DNA of 64,000 bases, taken from Kitasatospora viridis (GTDB lineage: Bacteria; Actinomycetota; Actinomycetes; Streptomycetales; Streptomycetaceae). The translations under genes were made by a program, and so were the position numbers. The DNA is taken from NCBI RefSeq assembly GCF_007829815.1, contig NZ_VIWT01000001.1:2503501-2567500 (forward strand), given 5' to 3'. Under the pieces are notes generated by a model. That model was not told where the DNA came from. It searched no databases and was given only the letters and a program-made list of their open reading frames with translations. This document shows, one piece after another, positions 8,605 through 18,041 of the stretch; within the stretch, counting starts at the first letter, position 1, and every line of letters begins with the position of its first letter.

Positions 8605-8622
8605 ATCTCGACATCAAGAGAT
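8605..8622. promoter_or_regulatory. MarR-type operator-like palindrome upstream of pdxH
   Basis: An 18-bp element ATCTCGACATCAAGAGAT with perfect 5-bp arms (ATCTC/GAGAT) and the spacing typical of MarR-family sites. It lies 50 bp upstream of the pdxH start, in the pdxH/citA divergent region. No regulator gene is adjacent, so the binding protein is unknown. Confidence 0.4.
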
Positions 8623-8771
8623 ATGGTGGCTCGCCACCGCCGGGCCGCCCGGCAGACCAGGACGATGTCCGGTAACGGCCGGTTCGCACCGGAAGATCCC
8701 CGGTTCCCACCGGGCGCGACGAGCGGCACGGCGGGCCCACGGGAAACATCACCGCAGTGGTGTATGGCGCA

Positions 8772-8808
8772 ATGCACCCAGTGCCTGTCACTCTGGCACC
8801 GAGTGCCA
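8772..8808. promoter_or_regulatory. Two tandem inverted repeats upstream of citrate synthase
   Basis: TGGCACCGAGTGCCA (8794-8808) is a perfect 6-3-6 inverted repeat. A near copy, ATGCACCCAGTGCCT, sits at 8772-8786. They share GCACC-N-AGTGCC and are spaced exactly 22 bp, two helical turns, on the same face. This looks like a cooperative operator for the citrate synthase gene starting at 8882. Confidence 0.55.
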
Positions 8809-8881
8809 AACACCCAACGGTCACCGGCCGTGCCGCCCCACCTCGGCGGCCCGGCCCGTCACGTCACTGAGGAGCCGCGTG

Positions 8882-11216
<2,335 letters not shown>

Positions 11217-11232
11217 CCCACGGCACCACCCG

Positions 11233-11273
11233 ACGAGGGGCCGCCGCTCGCGCACCGAGCGGCGGCCCCTCGT
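11233..11273. terminator. Strong bidirectional terminator between serC and the 29-residue membrane protein
   Basis: A perfect 18-bp stem (left arm 11233-11250, right arm 11256-11273) with a 5-nt loop, CGCAC. It is the strongest simple hairpin in this part of the window and separates two convergent genes. Confidence 0.85.
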
Positions 11274-11283
11274 CCGTCGTCCG

Positions 11284-11373
11284 TCACTTCCCGAGCAGGG
11301 CGCCGATCAGCACGGCCACCAGGACCAGGCCCAGGGCTCCGGAGACGATGCGGGTACGGGTCTTGGGATCCAC
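11284..11373 (-). CDS. 29-residue single-span membrane protein
   Basis: A very short gene starting with GTG. It encodes a basic head (DPKTRTR) and one hydrophobic helix (IVSGALGLVLVAVLIGALLG) ending in Lys. Similar 29-30 residue proteins starting MDPKTR are, from memory, conserved next to serC in Streptomyces. It is convergent with serC across a strong terminator. Function unknown; a small membrane-protein partner is plausible. The short length limits confidence, but the composition is not that of a random frame. Confidence 0.6.
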   Translation of the reverse strand: MDPKTRTRIVSGALGLVLVAVLIGALLGK

Positions 11374-11397
11374 GGTCCCCGAGGGTACCCGCTGGGC

Positions 11398-12165
11398 TCA
11401 CATGCCCAGGAAGGAGCCCCCGGTGGCGTCCAGCACCTGGCCGGTCACCCAGCGGCCGTCCGCGGAGGCCAGGAAGGCCACCACGTCGGCGATGTCGGCC
11501 GGCTCCGCGACCCGGTCGAAGACCGACAGCCGGCCCGCCGCGGCCCGCTCGTCGGGATCGGCCAACTGCGGGTTCATGTCGGTCAGCACCATGCCGGGGG
11601 CCACCGCGTTGACCGTGATCCCGCGCCCGCCGAGCTGCTGGGCCAGGGTCCGGGTGAAGGTGTCCAGCGCGCCCTTGGTCATCGAGTAGGCGGTGATCAC
11701 CGGGAAGGCGATCCTGGTCACCCCCGAGGAGACGTTGACGATCCGGCCGCCGTCGCGCAGCCGTTCCAGCCCCTGCTGCACCAGGAAGAACGGCGCCTTC
11801 ACGTTCACCGCGAAGACCCGGTCGTAGTCCGCCTCGGCCACCTCGCCGGTGTGCCCGAACGCGGTGATCCCGGCGTTGTTCACCAGGATGTCCAGCCCCG
11901 GCTCGGCGCCCCGCGCGGCCAGCGCCGCGTCGAAGGCGGCCCAGAGCGCGGCCGCGTCGCCCGGCACGCCGAGCTCGGCGCGCACCGCGAAGGCCTGCCC
12001 GCCGGCCGCCTCGATCTCGGCCACCGTCTCCTTGGCCGCCTGGTCGTTGCCGCCGTAGTGCACGGCGACCAGCGCCCCCTCCGCGGCCAGTCGCAGCGCG
12101 ATCCCCTTGCCGATCCCGCGGCTGCCACCCGTGACGAGCGCGGTCCTGCCGGTGAGCCGGTCCAT
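11398..12165 (-). CDS. SDR-family NAD(P)-dependent oxidoreductase
   Basis: 255 residues, classical short-chain dehydrogenase. TGGSRGIGKG is the cofactor-binding glycine motif, NNAG follows, and the catalytic Ser-Tyr-Lys appear in NVSSGVTR and YSMTKGAL. The end (TGQVLDATGGSFLGM) is typical of 3-ketoacyl-ACP-reductase-like SDRs. The substrate is unknown. The ATG at 12165 is chosen because AAAGGTGGGGG precedes it; an in-frame GTG nine bases upstream is possible. It is divergent from a TetR gene with shared operators, so it is probably that regulator's target. Confidence 0.88.
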   Translation of the reverse strand: MDRLTGRTALVTGGSRGIGKGIALRLAAEGALVAVHYGGNDQAAKETVAEIEAAGGQAFAVRAELGVPGDAAALWAAFDAALAARGAEPGLDILVNNAGITAFGHTGEVAEADYDRVFAVNVKAPFFLVQQGLERLRDGGRIVNVSSGVTRIAFPVITAYSMTKGALDTFTRTLAQQLGGRGITVNAVAPGMVLTDMNPQLADPDERAAAGRLSVFDRVAEPADIADVVAFLASADGRWVTGQVLDATGGSFLGM

Positions 12166-12178
12166 GGCCCCCACCTTT

Positions 12179-12231
12179 CTTTAGCGGTCACTAAGCAAAG
12201 ACCGTAGCACAGTATCTTTAGCGGTCGATAT
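12179..12231. promoter_or_regulatory. Two TetR operator-like sites between the SDR and tetR genes
   Basis: The 11-mer CTTTAGCGGTC occurs at 12179-12189 and again at 12216-12226, 37 bp apart. The first is part of a palindrome-like TTAG-CGGTCA-CTAA. The second abuts TACAAT (12231-12236), the likely -10 of the tetR gene. This arrangement would allow repression of both divergent genes. Confidence 0.6.
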
Positions 12232-12242
12232 ACAATTCCTCC

Positions 12243-12845
12243 ATGACGGCAGCAGGCACCCGGGGACGACCCCGCTCGTTCGACCGCGAGGCGGCGCTCG
12301 GCACCGCCACCCTGCTCTTCTGGGAGCACGGCTACGAAGCCACCTCGATCGCCGACCTGACCGCCGCCATGGGCATCCGCCCGCCCAGCCTCTACGCGGC
12401 CTTCGGCGACAAGCGGGCGCTCTTCCACGAGGTGGTCGCGCGCTACGCCGCCGGACCCGGCGACTTCGTCCGGCGCGCGCTCGACGAGGAGCCCACCGTC
12501 CGCCGCGGCATCGCCCGGCTGCTGCACGAGGCGGCGAGCGAGTACGCCACCCCCGGCCGCCCGGCCGGCTGCCTGGCGATCAGCGCCGCCACCAACTGCA
12601 CCGACGCCGCCGTCCGCGCCAGCCTGCGCCGCCTGCGCACCGCGGGCACCGAGAACCTCGAACAGCGCATCGCCCGGGCCGTCGCCACCGGCGAGGAACC
12701 GGGCAGCACCGATCCCGCCGCGCTCGCCCGGTTCGTCTCCGCCGTCCTCCAGGGCATGTCCCAGCAGGCCAGGGACGGCGCCACCCGGCAGGAGCTCGAA
12801 CTCGTCGCGCGGACGGCGGTGCTGGCCTGGCCCACACCGCAGTGA
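12243..12845 (+). CDS. TetR-family transcriptional regulator
   Basis: 200 residues. The N-terminal helix-turn-helix is clear: GRPRSFDREAALGTATLLFW then GYEATSIADLTAAMGI and PSLYAAFGDKRALF, the YAAF variant of the family signature. The C-terminal half is a ligand-binding helical domain with a CLAISAATNC segment. ATG at 12243 lies six bases after TACAAT, so the message is probably leaderless. It is divergent from the SDR gene and most likely represses both it and itself through the repeats at 12179-12226. The inducer is unknown. Confidence 0.88.
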   Translation: MTAAGTRGRPRSFDREAALGTATLLFWEHGYEATSIADLTAAMGIRPPSLYAAFGDKRALFHEVVARYAAGPGDFVRRALDEEPTVRRGIARLLHEAASEYATPGRPAGCLAISAATNCTDAAVRASLRRLRTAGTENLEQRIARAVATGEEPGSTDPAALARFVSAVLQGMSQQARDGATRQELELVARTAVLAWPTPQ

Positions 12846-12873
12846 CGGCGCGTCAGGGGCGCCTGCCGACGGA

Positions 12874-13434
12874 TCAGCCGGGCTTGAGCGGCCAGCTGCG
12901 CAGGCTGGTGTAGCGGGCGCGGGGTGCGTGCAGGTCGCTGCGCACCAGGTGGACGGCGGTGACCGGGAACTCGGCGCCGTGGAAGGGGACGAGCTCGGCC
13001 GCGGCGGCGTGCAGCGGCCCCGCGGCGGGGTGCCGGCCGCTGCGGGCCAGGGTGAGGTGCGGGTGGAACTCGGCGGCGTCCGCCCCCTCGTCGAGCACCT
13101 CGCCGACCGCGACGGCCACCGAGCGGGCCAGCGCGCGCAGCGTCCAGGTCTCGCCGGCCATCCCGACCCAGAGCACCCGGCCGCCGAAGTGCCCGCCGCC
13201 GGCCAGCCGCAGCCGGTGCACGGGGTGGTCGAGCGCCGCCCGGGCCAGCGCCTCCCCGAGCACCGGCAGCCGCTCCTCGGGGACCTCGCCGAGGAAGGCC
13301 AGGGTGAGGTGCCAGCCGTCCCGGTCCGTCCAGCGCAGCCCGTCCGCCCCCGGCAGCGCCTGCAGCGGCGCCACCGCGGCCTCCAGTTCGGCCAGCACCG
13401 CCGGTGGGGGCAGCACGGCGACGAAGAGCCTCAT
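12874..13434 (-). CDS. thpR: RNA 2',3'-cyclic phosphodiesterase (2'-5' RNA ligase family)
   Basis: 186 residues with the two HxTx motifs of the 2H phosphoesterase family: HLTL at 42-45 and HLTL at 126-129. They form the active site for opening 2',3'-cyclic phosphates to 2'-phosphomonoesters. The N-terminus MRLFVAVLPP is typical of ThpR. Cytoplasmic; the biological substrate in bacteria is uncertain. Convergent with the TetR gene. Start ATG at 13434; an upstream open frame to 14088 is the antisense shadow of the lipoprotein gene. Confidence 0.88.
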   Translation of the reverse strand: MRLFVAVLPPPAVLAELEAAVAPLQALPGADGLRWTDRDGWHLTLAFLGEVPEERLPVLGEALARAALDHPVHRLRLAGGGHFGGRVLWVGMAGETWTLRALARSVAVAVGEVLDEGADAAEFHPHLTLARSGRHPAAGPLHAAAAELVPFHGAEFPVTAVHLVRSDLHAPRARYTSLRSWPLKPG

Positions 13435-13521
13435 ACCCCCAGTGTCCCACCCGTCGCAGGAGTCGCTACAGTCCCTGCGGCCCGCCGTTGACGGGCCGTC
13501 AGCCACTCCAGGGGGAACCAC

Positions 13522-14058
13522 ATGCCAGTCCGTCACCGGGCCGCCGCAGCAGCCCTGTTCGCCACCGCGGCGCTCGCCCTGACCGCCTGCGGGCCCGACG
13601 AGACCCCGGCCGGCACCGCCGCGCCCGCGCCGTCCGCGCCGTCCGCGCACGCCTCCGCGCCGTCCGCACACGCCTCCGCCAAGCCCACCGACTGTCCCGG
13701 GCTCGCCTGGGGCCACCTGGCGATCCACGTGGACGACGTGAACGGCGCGATGAACCACGTCGAGGCCCACATCGCGATCCTGAACTGCTCCCCGGGCCTG
13801 CCCGACGGCCCCACCTGGGAGCCCACCCCGCAGGCCGTCGAGTACACCTTCTCGACCGCCGCCAAGACGAAGATCGTCTACGCGCCGGACGGCCTGCGCA
13901 CCGTCACCTGGGACACCGCGCTGCGCCACCTGCAGTCCTGCGCCGCCCCCGACCGCTACCCCACCCCCAAGGGCGAGGAGTGCCTGGGCAACTTCTACGA
14001 CGTGCTGGTCGACCCCGGCAAGCAGATCACCGAGCTGACCCAGCTCTACCACGTCTGA
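13522..14058 (+). CDS. Secreted lipoprotein of unknown function
   Basis: 178 residues. A lipoprotein signal peptide ends in LALTAC (lipobox Cys at about residue 23), followed by an Ala/Pro/Ser linker made of a near-exact APSAHAS repeat. The mature part has four further cysteines (DCPGLAW, LNCSPG, QSCAAP, EECLG) likely to form disulfides. I do not recognise the family. GGGGG upstream of the ATG is a plausible ribosome site. A cell-surface role is inferred from the signal only. Confidence 0.75.
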   Translation: MPVRHRAAAAALFATAALALTACGPDETPAGTAAPAPSAPSAHASAPSAHASAKPTDCPGLAWGHLAIHVDDVNGAMNHVEAHIAILNCSPGLPDGPTWEPTPQAVEYTFSTAAKTKIVYAPDGLRTVTWDTALRHLQSCAAPDRYPTPKGEECLGNFYDVLVDPGKQITELTQLYHV

Positions 14059-14117
14059 CCGGCGGCCCCGGGCGGCGGAGGCTGACACCCCGTCGCCCGG
14101 GGTGTAGACAAGACGAC

Positions 14118-14642
14118 ATGATCATTCGAACCGGCGGTCCTGACGACATCCCCGCAGTGCTCACCCTGTTCGACCGCGCGGTCGCCTGGCTGGCCGCCCA
14201 GGGCCGCACCGGCCAGTGGGGCGACCAGCCCTGGTCCACCAACGAGGCCCGGATCGCGCACGTGCACGACTACGCGACCAAGTGCCTGATGCGCCTGGCC
14301 GAGGACGCGGACGGGCAGCTGCTCGGCGTCTGCGTGCTCGCCCAGGAGGTGCCCGCCCACATCCCGCCCGCCGACGCCCCCGACCTCTTCATCCGGCTGC
14401 TCGGCACCGACCGCGGCCGCAAGAACACCGGCGTCGGCGCCGCCCTGGTCGCCGACGCCCGTGCCGAGGCGGTCCGCCGCGGCCTCCCGCTGCTCCGGGT
14501 GGACTGCTACGCCGGCGACGACCGCCGCCTGGTCGCCGCCTACCGCGCCCTCGGCTTCACCGAGACCGACCCCTTCGAGGTCGACCGGCCGGACGGCAGC
14601 CGCTGGCCGGGCCAGGTGCTGGAGATCCGCCTCGACGGCTGA
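14118..14642 (+). CDS. GNAT-family N-acetyltransferase
   Basis: 174 residues. A GNAT fold is indicated by IRTGGPDDIPAVLTLFDRAV at the start, GVCVLAQEVP in the core, RGRKNTGVGAALVADAR (a relaxed R/Q-x-x-G-x-G acetyl-CoA loop) and LPLLRVDCYAG then YRALGFTE at the end. The substrate is unknown. ATG at 14118 is seven bases after TAGACA, another leaderless-type start. It is convergent with the MFS gene, leaving a 7-bp gap. Confidence 0.85.
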   Translation: MIIRTGGPDDIPAVLTLFDRAVAWLAAQGRTGQWGDQPWSTNEARIAHVHDYATKCLMRLAEDADGQLLGVCVLAQEVPAHIPPADAPDLFIRLLGTDRGRKNTGVGAALVADARAEAVRRGLPLLRVDCYAGDDRRLVAAYRALGFTETDPFEVDRPDGSRWPGQVLEIRLDG

Positions 14643-14649
14643 CCGCCCG

Positions 14650-16038
14650 TCAGCAGGCGGCGGCCAGCTCGCGCTTCGGCGCCGCCTGGCGCGGCACGAA
14701 GGCCACCACCCGACCGCCGTTGCCGCGGTGCAGGTCCAACTGGAGCCGCAGGTCCGCGCAGCGGGCCAGCACCAGGCCGACCGCAGCGGCGGCGAGCGTG
14801 GCGACCGCGCCGCAGGCCAGCAGGCCGACCCGCGGACCGTAGGCGTCGGTCACCCAGCCGACCAGCGGCGCACCCACCGGAGTGCCGCCGGTGAAGACCA
14901 GCACCAGCAGGCCCATCACCCGGCCCCGCATCTCGGGGTCGGTGGCCAGCTGCACGTAGGAGTTGACCGCGGTGTTGAAGGTCAGCCCGAAGACCCCGAC
15001 CAGGGTCAGCAGCAGCGCGAAGCTCCAGTAGCCGGGCGCCCCCGCGGCCGCCACCTCCAGCACCCCGAAGGCGAGCGCGGCGCCGGCCAGCCAGCGCAGC
15101 CGGGGCGCGCCGCGACGGGCCGCCAGCAGTGCGCCGACCAGCGAGCCGGCCGCCATCGCGGTGTTCAGCAGGCCGTACAGGCCGGGGCCGACGTGGAAGG
15201 TGCGGTAGGCGAAGCCGGAGAGCAGGGTCGGGAAGTTGAAGCCGAAGGTCCCGATGAACCCGGCCAGCACCAGCGGCCACATCAGGTCCGGGCGCTCCTT
15301 CACGTACCGCAGGCCCTCGCGCAGCTGACCGCGCTCGCGCGGGATCCGCTCCACCGGGTGCAGCTCGGCCGTCCGCATCGCCAGCAGCCCGCCGATCACG
15401 GCGGCGAAGGAGAGCGCGTTCAGCGCGAACGCCCAGCCGCTGCCCACCGCGGCGATCAGCAGGCCGGCCACCGCCGGGCCGACCAGCCGCGCGGTCTGGA
15501 AGTTGGCGGCGTTCAGGCTGACCGCGTTGGCCAGGTCCTTGGGACCGACCATCTCGGAGACGAAGGCCTGCCGGGTCGGCGTGTCCACCACGGTGACCAG
15601 CCCGAGCAGCAGGGCGAACAGGTAGACGTAGTACTCGGTGACCGCGCCGGTGACGGTCAGCACGGCCAGCGCCGCGGCCAGCAGGCCCATCGCGGCCTGG
15701 GTGCCGATCAGCAGCCGCCGCTTGGGCATCCGGTCGGCCAGCACCCCGCCGAACAGGCCCAGCGCCAGGGTGGGCAGGAACTGCATCGCGGTGGTGATGC
15801 CGACCGCGAGCGGACTGTGGGTCAGGCTGAGCACCAGCCAGTCCTGGGCGATCCGCTGCATCCAGCTGCCGGTGTTGCTGACGATCTGTCCGGCGAAGAA
15901 GTACTTGTAGTTGCGCACCCGCAGCGAGGAGAACATCCCTCCCGGGCGGGTGAATCTGGCCCCCGTGGGGCCCGGTGCGACGGTGTCGGCCGTCGCGGTG
16001 CGTTCGTCGGGGTCGGCGGTATGGCTTCCCTTGCTCAC
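14650..16038 (-). CDS. MFS exporter controlled by adjacent MarR
   Basis: 462 residues with about 12 hydrophobic helices. The N-terminus FSSLRVRNYKYFFAGQIVSNTGSWMQRIAQDWLV is typical of the enterobactin/macrolide-exporter-like MFS group (DHA3 type), and GGVLADRMPKRRLL matches the loop 2-3 signature. Probable drug or metabolite efflux. It starts with GTG behind GAGAGG and follows marR by 49 bp on the same strand. Regulation by that MarR protein is likely. Confidence 0.88.
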   Translation of the reverse strand: MSKGSHTADPDERTATADTVAPGPTGARFTRPGGMFSSLRVRNYKYFFAGQIVSNTGSWMQRIAQDWLVLSLTHSPLAVGITTAMQFLPTLALGLFGGVLADRMPKRRLLIGTQAAMGLLAAALAVLTVTGAVTEYYVYLFALLLGLVTVVDTPTRQAFVSEMVGPKDLANAVSLNAANFQTARLVGPAVAGLLIAAVGSGWAFALNALSFAAVIGGLLAMRTAELHPVERIPRERGQLREGLRYVKERPDLMWPLVLAGFIGTFGFNFPTLLSGFAYRTFHVGPGLYGLLNTAMAAGSLVGALLAARRGAPRLRWLAGAALAFGVLEVAAAGAPGYWSFALLLTLVGVFGLTFNTAVNSYVQLATDPEMRGRVMGLLVLVFTGGTPVGAPLVGWVTDAYGPRVGLLACGAVATLAAAAVGLVLARCADLRLQLDLHRGNGGRVVAFVPRQAAPKRELAAAC

Positions 16039-16087
16039 AGGGTCGGTTCCTCTCGTTCGCGTCTTCCGTGCCGTGTCCGAGAGGCCG

Positions 16088-16522
16088 TCAGAGGTGGGCC
16101 AGCTTGTAGAGCGCGGGCGCCGCCTCGCGCACCGCGGCCCACTCCTCCTCGGTGAGCTGGGCGGCGAGTTCGGCCAGCCACGCGTTGCGCAGCCGCCGGC
16201 TCTCGTCGAGGATCTCGGCGGCCTGGTCGGTCATGCTGACCACCACCTGGCGCCGGTCCTGCGGGTGCGACTCGCGCCGCACCAGGCCCTTCTCCTCCAG
16301 CATCGCGATGATCCGCGTCATCGACGGCGGCTGGACGTGCTCCCGCCGCGCCAACTCCCCCGGCGTGGCGCTCCCACACCTCGCCAGCGTGCCCAGCACG
16401 CCCACCTCGGTGGGACTCAGCGAATGCTCCACCTGCTGGTGGCGCAGCCGCCTGGCCAGGCGCATCACGGACGACCGCAGCTGACTGACAGCGGCGAGGT
16501 CCTCCTCGGACATCTCGGACAT
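16088..16522 (-). CDS. MarR-family transcriptional regulator
   Basis: 144 residues. The winged helix is seen in LSPTEVGVLGTLARCGSATPGELARREHV, QPPSMTRIIAMLEEKGLVRRES and the wing DRRQVVVSMT. Such regulators usually repress a neighbouring exporter and are relieved by small phenolic or drug ligands. First gene of a two-gene unit with the MFS exporter. The ATG lies seven bases after TAAGCT, so it is probably leaderless; an AT-rich inverted repeat overlaps that promoter. Confidence 0.9.
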   Translation of the reverse strand: MSEMSEEDLAAVSQLRSSVMRLARRLRHQQVEHSLSPTEVGVLGTLARCGSATPGELARREHVQPPSMTRIIAMLEEKGLVRRESHPQDRRQVVVSMTDQAAEILDESRRLRNAWLAELAAQLTEEEWAAVREAAPALYKLAHL

Positions 16523-16526
16523 GATC

Positions 16527-16558
16527 CTTAGCTTACGTCATTACTCTCGCTAATTAAG
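16527..16558. promoter_or_regulatory. AT-rich operator/promoter of the marR-MFS unit
   Basis: An unusually AT-rich 32-bp stretch with inverted ends (CTTAGC ... GCTAATTAAG). It covers the putative -10 box TAAGCT (minus strand, 16535-16530). The position fits MarR autoregulation. Confidence 0.45.
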
Positions 16559-16586
16559 ACTTCGACACGTGAGATCGGACACGCCG

Positions 16587-16615
16587 GAGGGCGCGGCTCG
16601 ACGAGCCACGCCCTC
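16587..16615 (-). terminator. Terminator downstream of the DUF4231 gene
   Basis: A 13-bp stem with one mismatch (GAGGGCGCGGCTC/GAGCCACGCCCTC) and a 3-nt loop, 18 bp beyond the stop of the DUF4231 gene and upstream of marR. Confidence 0.7.
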
Positions 16616-16633
16616 GGTACGAACGGGTTGGTC

Positions 16634-17545
16634 TCAGTGCGGGAAGGCCCGCCGGGAGCGCCAGCTGGTGTGCTCCCGGGCGACCGCGTCCTCCACGTCG
16701 CCGGCCAGCCGGACCCAGGCCTCCTCGGCCTGCGGGTCGGTCAGGTCCAGGGTGGTGATCTTGGCCCAGACCGCGTCCAGCTCCTTGGCCGCGAGGCGGT
16801 AGGCGGAGACCACCGGGCGCAGCTGCTTGAGCTGGGTCCAGGCGATGATCGCGGCGGCGGCCGCCGCGCAGACCCCGAACAGGCTGGTGTGGATCGCGCC
16901 GGCCGCCTGGGCCACCGCGGCCGCGCCGCCGAGGATCATCAGGGCCACCGTGCCGAGCCCCCAGGAGGCCGCCTGCGACTCGGCGGCGTTCGCCTTCGCC
17001 AGGTACCAGGTGCGCTGGCCCTCCACCCGCAGGCGCAGGTACAGCATCCGGCGCGCCGTCAGGTCGCCCGTCCGCAGCTCGCGCATCCCCTCGGTGATCT
17101 CCGGCGCGGCGCCGGCCGGCAGCACCCCGGACCCCTCGAAGGTGCGCAGCACCTCGGCGACCTGCCCGCGGTAGTCCTCGTCCAGCTCGGCGGAGTCCGC
17201 CGGGCCGCCGAACGGGCGGGCCCGCACGGTGTACTTCCAGGCCAGGGTCTTCAACGACTCGGCCGCCGCCCGGGCCTCGAACCAGCGGGCCTGCGGGTTG
17301 CCCGCGCGCAGCCGGAACCAGAAGAAGCCGCCGAACAGGAAGGCCGCCACCGAGACCAGCGGGGCCGCCCCCGAGCCGGCACCGGCCACCGCGCCGACCG
17401 CGGCGGCGACCACCAGCATCAGGATCATCCCGCGGTACCAGCGCAGGGTCTGCCGCTGCGCGTCCACCGAGGCCCGGTCGGCCGTCTGGTACGGCTCGGG
17501 CAGGAAGTCCGCCTCGTCGGCCCGGGCCGGGTCCCATCGCACCAT
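16634..17545 (-). CDS. DUF4231 membrane protein
   Basis: About 303 residues with two pairs of hydrophobic helices: GMILMLVVAAAVGAVAGAG with VSVAAFLFGGFFWFR near residues 38-80, and a pair around 195-235 ending WTQLKQLRP. A soluble helical part lies between them. The pattern ADFLPEPYQTADRASVDAQRQ, YFKAA-like EARAAAESLKTLAWKYT and TRRMLYLRLRVEGQRTWY fit DUF4231/SLATT-like proteins, a group linked elsewhere to nucleotide-signalling effectors. Start at ATG 17545 behind GAGGGGG; an alternative ATG at 17587 behind GGAG adds 14 residues. Function not known. Confidence 0.7.
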   Translation of the reverse strand: MVRWDPARADEADFLPEPYQTADRASVDAQRQTLRWYRGMILMLVVAAAVGAVAGAGSGAAPLVSVAAFLFGGFFWFRLRAGNPQARWFEARAAAESLKTLAWKYTVRARPFGGPADSAELDEDYRGQVAEVLRTFEGSGVLPAGAAPEITEGMRELRTGDLTARRMLYLRLRVEGQRTWYLAKANAAESQAASWGLGTVALMILGGAAAVAQAAGAIHTSLFGVCAAAAAAIIAWTQLKQLRPVVSAYRLAAKELDAVWAKITTLDLTDPQAEEAWVRLAGDVEDAVAREHTSWRSRRAFPH

Positions 17546-17653
17546 CAGGCAGTGCCCCCTCACTCCGTCAGGGGGCAGTATGCCCATCGTCAACTCCGCT
17601 ACACAGCACGGTTTCCGGCCACCTGACGGGCGGTCGGCCGGCGGGCCGGACGG

Positions 17654-17881
17654 TCAGCGGCGGCGCACCGGGACCACCGCGGCGACCAGCGCCATCACCG
17701 CGCCGAGCACCCCCACCTCGGCCAGCAGCAGCCAGCGCACCGGCACCGCGTCGACCGGCCGGGGCGGCGCCGCGGCCATCGCCAGCAGGCCGCACACCAC
17801 ACCCAGCACCACGCCGACCGCCAGCACGGTGGCGCCGCGCACCCGCACCCGAGACCTCGTGTCCCGCAGCTCACTCAGCAT
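17654..17881 (-). CDS. Small two-span membrane protein
   Basis: 75 residues: a basic N-terminus (RDTRSRVRVRG) then two hydrophobic helices (VLAVGVVLGVVCGLLAMAA and WLLLAEVGVLGAVMALVAAVV) and a basic end. It sits alone between the DUF4231 gene and the purine permease, on the same strand. The protein is not recognised. Composition supports a real membrane protein rather than a chance frame. Confidence 0.6.
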   Translation of the reverse strand: MLSELRDTRSRVRVRGATVLAVGVVLGVVCGLLAMAAAPPRPVDAVPVRWLLLAEVGVLGAVMALVAAVVPVRRR

Positions 17882-17988
17882 GCCCCCCAGCTTCCCGGAG
17901 CCCGCCCCGGCGCCGCATCGGGGAGCGACCCCGAAATGCCCCTGACTCCGCCTACCCCCAGCGGACGAGCAGCCCTGCGCAACGCGGA

Positions 17989-18021
17989 GGAGCCCGGCCC
18001 CGTGACCCGGGACCGGGCTCC
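17989..18021 (-). terminator. Terminator downstream of the NCS2 permease
   Basis: A perfect 9-bp stem (GGAGCCCGG/CCGGGCTCC) with a 15-nt loop, 20 bp beyond the permease stop. Confidence 0.6.
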
Positions 18022-18041
18022 TGCGTGCGGCGGGCGCCGGG

